Positions 17,693 to 25,583 of a stretch of DNA of 64,000 nucleotides are shown here, in pieces (the stretch's first letter is position 1; every line of letters begins with the position of its first letter). The notes under the pieces were generated by a model, which saw only the letters and a program-made list of their open reading frames with translations, was not told the origin of the DNA and did no database searches. Source of the DNA: Vallitalea maricola (GTDB lineage Bacteria > Bacillota > Clostridia > Lachnospirales > Vallitaleaceae); assembly GCF_036985595.1 (NCBI RefSeq), contig NZ_BTPU01000067.1, positions 17,423-81,422 of the forward strand. The letters are read 5' to 3'. The translations under genes and the position numbers were made by a program.

Positions 17693-19450
17693 ATGAACAT
17701 TGAAGTTAAGTTAGATAAATTATCAGGTCATGCAAAAGATGGCAAAGTAGGAAAAGTTCATAAAAGCGTTGGTGATAAAGTTACTACTGAGGATATTTTA
17801 TTTAATATTGAATCGAATAAAGGAAATATGCCTATTAAGGCAGCAGCTAATGGAATAATCAAAAGTATTGAAGCCAATGAAGGTGATTCAGTTGCTATAG
17901 GTTCTCTATTAGCAGTAATTGATGGCGAAACACCTGAAGAGTTAACAGAACAAAAAACACCACTCAAAAATATGAATACTAATAAAACTACTAGTAAATC
18001 TTCAGGCAGTTTTAATTATTTTGGTGGACTATTAAAACCCCAAAAGCAACAGTTGGAAAGTGATATAACTATAATAGGTGGCGGTCCTGGAGGCTATGTG
18101 GCTGCTATTCAAGCTGCTAAATTAGGAGCTAATGTTGTTTTAGTGGAAAAAGAAAGAGTTGGGGGTACATGTCTCAACTATGGTTGTATACCAACTAAAG
18201 CTATCGTTCGCTCATCAGAAGTATATAGAGAATTAAAAGAAGCTGATAAATTCGGCCTACATGCTGATAACATCTCAGTAGATATGAAAAAAGTTATTGA
18301 TAGAAAATCCGATATAGTTAATCAATTAGTAAGTGGTATAGAATATCTACTAGAAAAAAATAATGTAAAAGTGATTAAAGGTACTGGAGAAATAATTGAC
18401 AAAAACACAGTGTTTGCTAAAAATAATAAACTAGAAGCAACCATATCTAGTAAGAATATTATTATAGCTACTGGCTCTAAAACATCAATGATTCCTATTA
18501 AAGGAATAGAGCTGGATAATGTTATTACAAGCAAAGAAGCTCTTGAACTTGATACACTACCAGAAAAATTAGTTATTGTTGGTGGTGGTATTATCGGTAT
18601 GGAATTTGCTTTTATATACTCTAGTTTTGGTGTAGATGTTTCAGTAGTAGAATTTTTGGAAAACACCTTACTGGCATGTGACAAAGATGTTTGTGATGAG
18701 ATTAATATAATAGCCAGGAATAGTGGTATCAAACTATATACAAGTTCTAGAGTAGAATCTATCATCAGGAGTGAAGATGATAAATGTATTGTTTCATTCA
18801 CCGAAGATAACGAAACCAAGTTTATAACTGCTGATAAAGTACTTATGGCTGTTGGAAGGCAACCATCTTATAAAAACATAGGTGTTGAGAAATTAAATAT
18901 CGAACTAGATGAAAGAACAAAAGGTATCAAAGTTAATTACAAAATGCAGACTAATATACCTAATATTTATGCTATTGGTGATGTAACCAACATAATCCAA
19001 CTTGCTCATGTTGCTTCACATCAAGGTATAGTAGCCGTTAAAAATATTTTAGGTACTGAGACTAAGATGGATTACAATGTAGTCCCAAGTGCTATATTCA
19101 CTAATCCTGAAATCGCTATGGTAGGAGTAAGTGAAAGTATGGCACAAAAAGATGGGCTTGATATTGAAATCGGTAAATTCCCTTTTGCGGCTAATGGTAA
19201 AGCTTTAACTCTAGGAGACAGCAAAGGTTTTGTTAAGATCATTAAGGATAAATCAACTGGAAAGGTTATTGGTGGTTCTATAATAGGACCTCATGCAACA
19301 GATTTAATAGCAGAAATAACTTTAGCAATAAAAAATGGATTAACAACAAATGAAATTATTGAAACCATCCACGCTCATCCAACTACAGCTGAGTCTATAC
19401 ATGAAGCTGTTTTAGCTGCTGAAGGTGGTGCGTTACATTTTGCCAAGTAA
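17693..19450 (+). CDS. lpdA: Dihydrolipoamide dehydrogenase with N-terminal lipoyl domain
   Basis: 585 residues. Residues 1-78 are a lipoyl domain with the likely lipoyl-lysine K43 in 'FNIESNKGNMPIKA', an unusual variant of the E-T/S-D-K-A turn. A Ser/Thr/Asn-rich linker (about 88-120) leads to the flavoprotein: FAD motif IIGGGPGGYVAA, redox disulfide C160/C165 in GGTCLNYGC, NAD motif VGGGIIGMEFA, and C-terminal HAHPTTAES with the active-site His. It reoxidises dihydrolipoyl groups with NAD or runs in reverse. AGGAGG precedes the ATG. No E1 or E2 genes are nearby, and the neighbours are AhpD-like and lipoate ligase genes. Confidence 0.9.
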   Translation: MNIEVKLDKLSGHAKDGKVGKVHKSVGDKVTTEDILFNIESNKGNMPIKAAANGIIKSIEANEGDSVAIGSLLAVIDGETPEELTEQKTPLKNMNTNKTTSKSSGSFNYFGGLLKPQKQQLESDITIIGGGPGGYVAAIQAAKLGANVVLVEKERVGGTCLNYGCIPTKAIVRSSEVYRELKEADKFGLHADNISVDMKKVIDRKSDIVNQLVSGIEYLLEKNNVKVIKGTGEIIDKNTVFAKNNKLEATISSKNIIIATGSKTSMIPIKGIELDNVITSKEALELDTLPEKLVIVGGGIIGMEFAFIYSSFGVDVSVVEFLENTLLACDKDVCDEINIIARNSGIKLYTSSRVESIIRSEDDKCIVSFTEDNETKFITADKVLMAVGRQPSYKNIGVEKLNIELDERTKGIKVNYKMQTNIPNIYAIGDVTNIIQLAHVASHQGIVAVKNILGTETKMDYNVVPSAIFTNPEIAMVGVSESMAQKDGLDIEIGKFPFAANGKALTLGDSKGFVKIIKDKSTGKVIGGSIIGPHATDLIAEITLAIKNGLTTNEIIETIHAHPTTAESIHEAVLAAEGGALHFAK

Positions 19451-19466
19451 TGATATTAATGTAAAA

Positions 19467-20447
19467 ATGATATGTTCTAACTCCACAGATCCTTGGTACA
19501 ATTTAGCTCTTGAAGAATACTTGTTACGTGGTATCAATGAAAATGAAATAATATTGTATCTCTGGCAAAATGATAATACTGTAGTTATAGGCAGAAATCA
19601 AAATCCTTGGAAAGAATGCAAGTGTAAAAAATTAGAGAACGAGGGTGGCAAATTAGCTAGAAGGTTATCTGGTGGAGGTGCTGTCTATCATGATTTAGGG
19701 AATCTCAATTTTACATTTGTTATGGATAAAAATTTGTATGATCTGGATAGACAGTTAAATGTAATTTTGCAAGCTGTAAGAAGCTTTGGAATTGATGCAG
19801 AGTTTTCAGGTCGTAATGATTTAACCGTACATGGTAAGAAATTCTCTGGTAATGCTTTTTATTTCTTGGATAAATCATCTTATCATCATGGTACCATACT
19901 TATAGATACTGATTTTAGTAAGCTTACTGATTATCTACAAGTCTCTAAGGAGAAAATTAGTTCTAAGGGGATTGATTCAGTTCGTTCTAGAGTCATTAAT
20001 TTAAGTGAGCTTAATGATAGTTTAACTACTGAAAATATGAAAAGATATTTAATTGATAGTTTTGAAAACATATATGGTAAATCTAGTACTGTAATTAATG
20101 TAGACAATGATACTTACAACATTCAAGAAATATATGATAAGTATGCTTCTTGGAAATGGCGTTTTGGAGAAGCTCCAAAATTTGACATTACTTTTGATAA
20201 AAGATTTTCATGGGGCGGTTTTGAATTAGGTTTGAATCTTAAAAACGGTCATATCAAAGAAGCTAAAATATATTCAGATGCCATGAACAGTCAATTAATA
20301 CAAAAGATGGCTTCTTGTTTGTTAGATGTTCCTTTTATAATGGATAGAATAATTGATGCTATTGGTAGTATTTCTACAGATGATGCAGATAAACTGATTA
20401 TAGATGATGTAACAGCTTGGCTCATTGAAAAATCCAAAAGTATATAG
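19467..20447 (+). CDS. lplA: Lipoate-protein ligase
   Basis: About 326 residues. 'NSTDPWYNLALEEYLL', 'QNDNTVVIGRNQNPWKEC', 'ARRLSGGGAVYHDLGNLNF' and 'GRNDLTVHGKKFSGNAFY' are the LplA motifs; the RRxSGGGAVxHD loop binds lipoyl-AMP. A C-terminal accessory domain is present ('KWRFGEAPKFDI'). It attaches free lipoate to lysine using ATP, most obviously to K43 of the fusion upstream. The frame is open from a GTG at 19425 inside the Lpd gene, but the ATG at 19467 just after the Lpd stop fits the family N-terminus better; the weak ribosome site suggests coupling. Confidence 0.88.
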   Translation: MICSNSTDPWYNLALEEYLLRGINENEIILYLWQNDNTVVIGRNQNPWKECKCKKLENEGGKLARRLSGGGAVYHDLGNLNFTFVMDKNLYDLDRQLNVILQAVRSFGIDAEFSGRNDLTVHGKKFSGNAFYFLDKSSYHHGTILIDTDFSKLTDYLQVSKEKISSKGIDSVRSRVINLSELNDSLTTENMKRYLIDSFENIYGKSSTVINVDNDTYNIQEIYDKYASWKWRFGEAPKFDITFDKRFSWGGFELGLNLKNGHIKEAKIYSDAMNSQLIQKMASCLLDVPFIMDRIIDAIGSISTDDADKLIIDDVTAWLIEKSKSI

Positions 20448-20460
20448 AATTTATTTTTAT

Positions 20461-20537
20461 AAGGCTTAATTAATAAGTATTGTCATTATATTTTATATGG
20501 AGTATATGGCAATAAAACTATTAGTTAAGCCCTTTTG
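20461..20537. terminator. Bidirectional terminator between lplA and sulfatase genes
   Basis: AAGGCTTAATTAATA pairs with TATTAGTTAAGCC (one mismatch) around a 43-base loop, with a T-run on the plus side and A/T-rich flank on the other. It lies between convergent genes. Confidence 0.5.
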
Positions 20538-20542
20538 TATTA

Positions 20543-21868
20543 TCAATAAAAAATACGGTTGTCCTTTGGTGTATCGGCTGATGGGTCATTGACTACTACA
20601 CCTTTTGGTACTTCTATCTCATCTTTCAATAGGAAATCGTTGGTTTCTTCCATAAAATCGTCTAATTTTCTTCTCATCTTGGTTAATACCTTATCATATT
20701 TTTTATTACCTGCAAGATTCTCTTTTTCTTGTGGATCAAAAACTATATTAAATAGGTACTCATCCTTTATTTCATAGTTGTCAAATCCATTATCTATTAA
20801 TAGTTGTTTTGGATTAGAATTATCAATATTTGCCAGCATTGGCTTCTTATAGTTATTGAACACTCTGATATATTTATACTCTTCTGTTCTTACACATCTC
20901 ATAGGTTGATATGAGGCATGGTAATTAATTTCAGCATATACTTCGTCTCTGACTTTATCTTTTTCATTCATTACTACACTCTTTTGTGAGATTCCCTGTA
21001 TGTATTCAGGTATTTCCAAGTTTAATAATTCACATATTGTTGGATATAGGTCTATTTGAGAAAACATAGAGTCCACCACTTTTCCATTCATTGGTGAATC
21101 AGGTACCCTAAGAGTTAAGGATACCCCCATTCCACTATCAAAAAGTGTACACTTCATAAATGGAGAAGGTAATCCGTGGTCTGTGGTAAATATTATTATT
21201 GTATCCTCATAAATACCTTTTTCCTTTACAGCATCTAAAACCATCTTAAAGCAGTCATCAGCTATTTTTACAGAGGTACAGTAATGAGCAAAATCTTCTC
21301 TGTTCATATTTGTATCTTTGAGCTTAGAAGGTACTTTAATGTAATCAGGTTCATATCCTTCTGTTATATCTTCTGGATATTTTCTATGTGTATTCCATAA
21401 GCCGAATGAAATGAAAAAATTACTATCTTCATTATAGTTAAGTATGTAGTCTGCAACTGCTTTGGCATTTTCCATATCATTGTCGTCACTGGCTGGTCCT
21501 AGAATGTCATCATATGGCAGAACATCATAATTCATGTTGTGCTGTTCTAATAATCCATGATTAGCTATATGTTCTGTACCGGCTATAGCTGTTCTGTAAC
21601 CATTTTCTTTTAGATAGCTACCCAAATGTTTTGTATAATCATTCATCTTAAATCCATGATGGGATAAACCTATTAAACCGTTATTATGTGCATACATTCC
21701 AGATAATAGAGATCCCCTACTAGGGCTACAAGTAGGACTAGCACTGTAAGCCTGTCTGAATAATATTGATTCTCTTGCGAATTTCTCAATATTTTCTGTT
21801 GGAACTTTGTAGCCATATGGTGAAATGTATCTTCCTGAATCATGGGTGTTAAAATAAATAATGTTCAT
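20543..21868 (-). CDS. Sulfatase, cysteine-type (arylsulfatase / sulfohydrolase)
   Basis: 441 residues. The formylglycine motif C-x-P-S-R is present as SPTCSPSRGSLLSGMYAHNNGL near residue 47, so Cys is the residue to be converted. The metal-binding 'FTTDHGLPSPFMK' segment holds Asp and His. There is no signal peptide, so it would act in the cytoplasm unless exported otherwise; family members desulfate glycans or aryl sulfates. A C-terminal 'YLFNIVFDPQEKENLAGN' is the usual type I sulfatase tail. AGGAGG precedes the ATG. No anaerobic sulfatase-maturating enzyme is adjacent. Confidence 0.9.
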   Translation of the reverse strand: MNIIYFNTHDSGRYISPYGYKVPTENIEKFARESILFRQAYSASPTCSPSRGSLLSGMYAHNNGLIGLSHHGFKMNDYTKHLGSYLKENGYRTAIAGTEHIANHGLLEQHNMNYDVLPYDDILGPASDDNDMENAKAVADYILNYNEDSNFFISFGLWNTHRKYPEDITEGYEPDYIKVPSKLKDTNMNREDFAHYCTSVKIADDCFKMVLDAVKEKGIYEDTIIIFTTDHGLPSPFMKCTLFDSGMGVSLTLRVPDSPMNGKVVDSMFSQIDLYPTICELLNLEIPEYIQGISQKSVVMNEKDKVRDEVYAEINYHASYQPMRCVRTEEYKYIRVFNNYKKPMLANIDNSNPKQLLIDNGFDNYEIKDEYLFNIVFDPQEKENLAGNKKYDKVLTKMRRKLDDFMEETNDFLLKDEIEVPKGVVVNDPSADTPKDNRIFY

Positions 21869-22033
21869 CTGCTATACCTCCTATTTTAGTTGAATTATGT
21901 TTGATTAGTTATTAGTATATTAACATATTCGATACTTACTTTCAATATGAAAATATATTCAGTTTATTATACATTAGTGAAAATCAATCAGCTCTAATAT
22001 ATAGTCTAGATTGATTTTTTTCAATGAATCCTA

Positions 22034-22502
22034 TTATCTTGTAAATACTTTTGTCAGAAAATATGTAATTACAATAATTGGGGTAGCTACTAAAAACAGT
22101 ACTATGTTTTTATCTGAAATTGCTACAGATAATACACTGAGCAGCATAATGATAGTTAACAATTTAAAGAATATGCTTAGACGATTTTTAGTATTATTTT
22201 CAGATGTATCTTCATTATCATTAAGATTATTTTTTGGTATAGACTCAATCAATTTAGTTTTATCGGATAGAGCTTGTAGAACAAATTCTTTCTTACATTT
22301 TTCACATTGATATACAATAGTTCCAGCATATAAATCTACATCTTGATTGAATACCATACCATCTAATTGACTTTTTGTTTTGCCTTTAAATTCTTTCACT
22401 GTTCTTTTTGTTATTTTTTGTATTTCCACAATATGGACATTTCTTCTTTTTAAAGATATTTTTTATATCTTTTAGTTTAAAATTGTATTCTATCCTTTCC
22501 AT
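22034..22502 (-). pseudogene. Zinc-ribbon membrane protein interrupted by a frameshift
   Basis: A short frame starts at the ATG at 22502 (AAAGGTGG six bases upstream), encodes 38 residues with KKCPYCGN and stops at 22386. A second frame, open from about 22429, continues with YQCEKCKKEF and two membrane segments ('LTIIMLLSVLSVAI', 'VLFLVATPIIVITYFL') to 22034. CPYC and CEKC together would make one complete zinc ribbon, so the two frames look like one gene with a one-base shift in the A-rich run near 22410. It may be a real mutation, a sequence error or programmed slippage. Confidence 0.55.
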
Positions 22503-22661
22503 TTTCATCCACCTTTGACTCTTTTATACCCATGCTTATTTATTATAGCATGAAAACATATTCAATTCTTATTATCACTTTTACTATTAATTATAAATAA
22601 TGTTTATTATGATTTAAATTAATATGATATAATTTGTATATAGCTTAGGAGGTGTATTGAC

Positions 22662-22910
22662 ATGTATAAAAAAAATATTTTTCATTACTGTTGCTATGTG
22701 CTTATTTTTTCTTTTGTTATCCTTTTATTAACTCCTTTTATAACATGTTTGATGTATATTAAGTCTGGTGAAGATGTAATAGGATTTGGTGTAATGACTG
22801 GCTTTATTGCAATAGCTGGTATGTTTGTAAGTTTTATGGGAGCATATACACTATATAGGCAAGAACATCCTCTAAAAAATAATGACAGTAATGATGACCA
22901 AGAATTTTAA
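22662..22910 (+). CDS. Small membrane protein, 82 aa
   Basis: Two predicted membrane segments (residues about 9-32 and 42-64) and an Asp/Asn-rich tail. No family recognised. AGGAGGTGTATTGAC precedes the ATG, a strong ribosome site, and a terminator follows at 22940, so this is a genuine monocistronic gene. Confidence 0.65.
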   Translation: MYKKNIFHYCCYVLIFSFVILLLTPFITCLMYIKSGEDVIGFGVMTGFIAIAGMFVSFMGAYTLYRQEHPLKNNDSNDDQEF

Positions 22911-22939
22911 TGACTAATTTTATCTGCTAAAATAATATC

Positions 22940-22972
22940 CCCTGGGGAGTAAACCTCAGGGTAAAATTTTCA
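22940..22972 (+). terminator. Terminator after small membrane protein gene
   Basis: CCCTGGGG pairs with CCTCAGGG (one G-T pair) around a six-base loop, followed by TAAAATTTTTC. Confidence 0.7.
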
Positions 22973-23058
22973 ATACATGTACAAAAAAATATTAAAAAAC
23001 ATATTTATAAACATTTGTTTGATTCATTAATAATATAATAGTAAAAAGAGGTTTTATA

Positions 23059-23208
23059 ATGATGAACAAACAAAAATTTATTGCTATATTTTTTTCTTTA
23101 GTTTTTCTTATAATAAGTATAATACAATTAATAATTGGCAATTACTTTCCAGCAATCCTACTTAGTTTTGCTTCGTTATGTTTTTTTATAGCTTATAAAC
23201 TTTTTTAA
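23059..23208 (+). CDS. Small membrane protein, 49 aa
   Basis: Opens at ATG 23059 after AAAGAGG and encodes a very hydrophobic peptide with two membrane segments split by 'QLIIGNYFP'. Function unknown. Too short for most gene callers. The ribosome site and clean start and stop support it, but AT-rich DNA can give such frames by chance. Confidence 0.4.
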   Translation: MMNKQKFIAIFFSLVFLIISIIQLIIGNYFPAILLSFASLCFFIAYKLF

Positions 23209-23620
23209 TGTTGTTTTTTCCTAATATCCCATCTACCAATAAACTCACCTTTTTAATTTCACCTTGAATAGAACCATATGGTTGTAAATCTTTGTTATAA
23301 ATTATTCCAGAAGCAAATCTTTTATTTATAAATTTGAAATATAATATAATGAAATGGTGGTGTATATTTAAAATAAACACCTCTTAAATAAGATTTCTAC
23401 ACTCTTTAAATATTTTTTCATCTAACTGAACCATTGTTTAAAACATGTAGTTAAGTATTTTTGACATCTTTAACTAATAATTCTATTTTTTTTATTCTGA
23501 TTGTTCGACAACCAATTATTTGATTTATATTAAAATTTGATTATATTAAGCACAATATTACTCTATTAAATGATAGGTTAAAGTAATTTTAAGTAATTAA
23601 TATACATTTTGCTACATTTT
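23209..23620. other. Intergenic region before XRE gene
   Basis: About 410 bases. A minus-strand frame at 23186-23380 encodes a 64-residue peptide with protein-like stretch 'RFASGIIYNKDLQPYGSIQGEI' but no ribosome site; it may be a gene remnant. Otherwise AT-rich DNA without supported features. Confidence 0.3.
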
Positions 23621-23621
23621 A

Positions 23622-23650
23622 TTGAATGTTACATTGCGCAACGTTATAAT
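23622..23650 (+). promoter_or_regulatory. Promoter and palindrome upstream of XRE gene
   Basis: TTGAAT at 23622-23627 and TATAAT at 23645-23650, 17 bases apart. The spacer holds the palindrome TTGCGCAA within ACATTGCGCAACGT, a likely autoregulatory operator for the regulator that starts at 23675. Confidence 0.6.
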
Positions 23651-23674
23651 AATTCAGAAAGGATTTGATACTAT

Positions 23675-24073
23675 ATGTTACCTCAGAGATTAAAAATTTT
23701 AAGAAAACAAAATAATTGGACACAATTAGTTACAGCTACCAAACTAAATATCCCAAGAGGAACTTACGCACATTATGAAATAGGAAAACGACAGCCAGAC
23801 TATGGTACTTTAAGTAACATAGCTGATTTATATAATGTTTCTATTGATTATCTGATAGGTAGAACTGATAATTGTACTCCAATAGGTCAAGCAAAAAAAA
23901 CGAAAGGAATCGATGAACAAATCAATGATTTACTTAAACAACTTGAAGAGAATGACACATTAAACAATGAATCTCTTGACGAAGAAACTAAAAGGATTTT
24001 AATTAAAATGTTAAATACTACTAAAGAAATAGTACAAAATACTAATAAACGAAATAATAATAGATTTATTTAG
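23675..24073 (+). CDS. XRE-family transcriptional regulator
   Basis: 132 residues. Residues about 3-65 are a Cro/C1-type helix-turn-helix ('RLKILRKQNNWTQLVTATKLNIPRGTYAHYEIGKRQPD...YNVSIDYLIGRTDN'). The remainder is a helical, Asn/Thr/Lys-rich tail. AAAGGA precedes the ATG and a terminator follows. Phage-type repressor layout, similar to the one at 6567 but not the same protein. Target probably its own promoter. Confidence 0.85.
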   Translation: MLPQRLKILRKQNNWTQLVTATKLNIPRGTYAHYEIGKRQPDYGTLSNIADLYNVSIDYLIGRTDNCTPIGQAKKTKGIDEQINDLLKQLEENDTLNNESLDEETKRILIKMLNTTKEIVQNTNKRNNNRFI

Positions 24074-24128
24074 AATAAATATTAACTTATTTTATTTAAT
24101 ACATAGTACTATTAACTAAATATGAAAA

Positions 24129-24160
24129 AGCAGTTGGGTTATTAATCCACTGCTATTTTC
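24129..24160 (+). terminator. Terminator after XRE gene
   Basis: AGCAGTTGG pairs with CCACTGCT with one bulge around a nine-base loop, followed by ATTTTC. Confidence 0.6.
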
Positions 24161-24335
24161 ATTACTAGAAATTAGTGATATATAAAAGATAAAAAATCTC
24201 TAATATAATATAAAATTGTCATTAAATGTATATTTTCCATATAAGTAATATGTTATAATTGAGTTAAGAAATTAGCTTATATTAAATTCATAAAACAGTA
24301 TTATTATTTAGAAGGTATTTGAAAGGATTAATATT

Positions 24336-24824
24336 ATGACTATATCACTGAAATCAAGAACAAAAGAGCATGTTAAAATTTATTGGGATAAAACACAGGA
24401 TGAAGAAATTCAAAAATTATTCCCATTTAGTATAAAGTCTTTAGAAGAATCATTAAAATTATACGAAGAAACACTTAAAGAAGGGGCTTCAAGCTATGGA
24501 AAGGTTATTTATTGTAATGAAAAGTACATAGGGGATATCTGGTGTTATTGTATTGATGAAACTGATGAGAAAATGGCAATGTTAAGTATTGTAATCTTTG
24601 AAAAGGGTTTATGGGGAAAAGGCATTGCAACGGAAACCACTAAATTTTTTACCCAAGATGTTTTTAATAAATATAAGATAGATAAAATTGGAGCTTTTAC
24701 CTACTCTTTCAATTATAGGTCACGGGGTTTGTTACAAAAATCTGGATTCTCTGAAATTGAAACATTTGTGGAAGATGGAATTGAGTCCGTTTATTATGAG
24801 TTAGTCATACCAAAAGCAAAATAA
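24336..24824 (+). CDS. GNAT-family N-acetyltransferase (RimJ/RimL-like)
   Basis: 162 residues. The GNAT core is visible in 'MLSIVIFEKGLWGKGIATETTKFF', with the acetyl-CoA-binding GxGxAT loop, then 'IGAFTYSFNYRSRGLLQKSGF', the usual late motif of ribosomal-protein or antibiotic-type acetyltransferases. Substrate unknown. AAAGGA precedes the ATG. A second gene follows 30 bases later and may be co-transcribed. Confidence 0.85.
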   Translation: MTISLKSRTKEHVKIYWDKTQDEEIQKLFPFSIKSLEESLKLYEETLKEGASSYGKVIYCNEKYIGDIWCYCIDETDEKMAMLSIVIFEKGLWGKGIATETTKFFTQDVFNKYKIDKIGAFTYSFNYRSRGLLQKSGFSEIETFVEDGIESVYYELVIPKAK

Positions 24825-24854
24825 TTATATTTTTTTAAAAGAAGGAATAAATCA

Positions 24855-25361
24855 ATGAGAAATCCAAAGCAAATATTAGGTTTAGTTTTATTAGGTGTAA
24901 TAATATTATTAACAAGTTATTTTTGTTATTTTGAATTTATCTATAGATCTGACTTAGTAACTTATTTTAATATTGATGCCCAAGATGTTACTAGTATTTG
25001 TATAATAGAGAATAAAATAGGTAATGGACAATTTGATGAAAATACACTAGACAAATATGAAATAGATTCTAAAGGAGAAATTATTAGAATAATAGATCAA
25101 CTAGGAAACTTTACTGTTAAACAAAAAGTCTATAAACAATTTAAGTTTAATCATGGCTTATCTGTATCTGAAAAATATGATACTCTTACTAATTATATGA
25201 TAATATTGGATTTACCTAATAATCATTATAATTTTCATATAAGTGGTGGTAGATGTATAAGTGCTAAAATGTTGAGCAAAGAAAAATCTTCAAAAGGCAG
25301 TATCCTTTTTGAAATTGTAGGTGAACCTTTTGATTTTTTTAATACCCTTCATAAAAAATAA
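24855..25361 (+). CDS. Membrane-anchored hypothetical protein
   Basis: 168 residues. One N-terminal membrane segment (about residues 7-27, 'ILGLVLLGVIILLTSYFCYF') without a clear lipobox, then an extracytoplasmic domain. No family recognised. AGAAGGA precedes the ATG. Possibly in one transcript with the acetyltransferase gene. Confidence 0.65.
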   Translation: MRNPKQILGLVLLGVIILLTSYFCYFEFIYRSDLVTYFNIDAQDVTSICIIENKIGNGQFDENTLDKYEIDSKGEIIRIIDQLGNFTVKQKVYKQFKFNHGLSVSEKYDTLTNYMIILDLPNNHYNFHISGGRCISAKMLSKEKSSKGSILFEIVGEPFDFFNTLHKK

Positions 25362-25407
25362 TGCTTAGTATAAATTATCATTATACAATTTAAGAGGGTA
25401 AATTTGA

Positions 25408-25510
25408 TAATAACAAAATACAACTTCTAGTCAGTAAATATCTAACTAGAAATTGTATTTAATAATATTATTACTATTCTTTTTTATTTGTTTATCAGTT
25501 GGTTCATATA
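25408..25510 (-). repeat. Decayed copy A of the terminator plus deacetylase 3' end
   Basis: ACTTCTAGT and ACTAGAAAT form the hairpin also seen at about 31230 and 32255. The sequence after it (to about 25510) still matches the 3' end of the deacetylase remnant at 32315, for example TTTATTTGTTTA and CATATAAT. This is the most diverged of three copies. Confidence 0.6.
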
Positions 25511-25583
25511 ATTTATTTTTAATTTGAATCAGAATGTGAAATGTAGTTCATTATTTATATATTAATTATCTTCAACTTAAAAT

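Noticed and set aside
22011..22310. Plus-strand 99-codon frame
   Set aside because: Antisense to the zinc-ribbon membrane gene and without protein-like features.
23186..23380. Minus-strand 64-codon frame
   Set aside because: Some protein-like sequence, but no ribosome site and overlap with the small plus-strand gene; at best a remnant.
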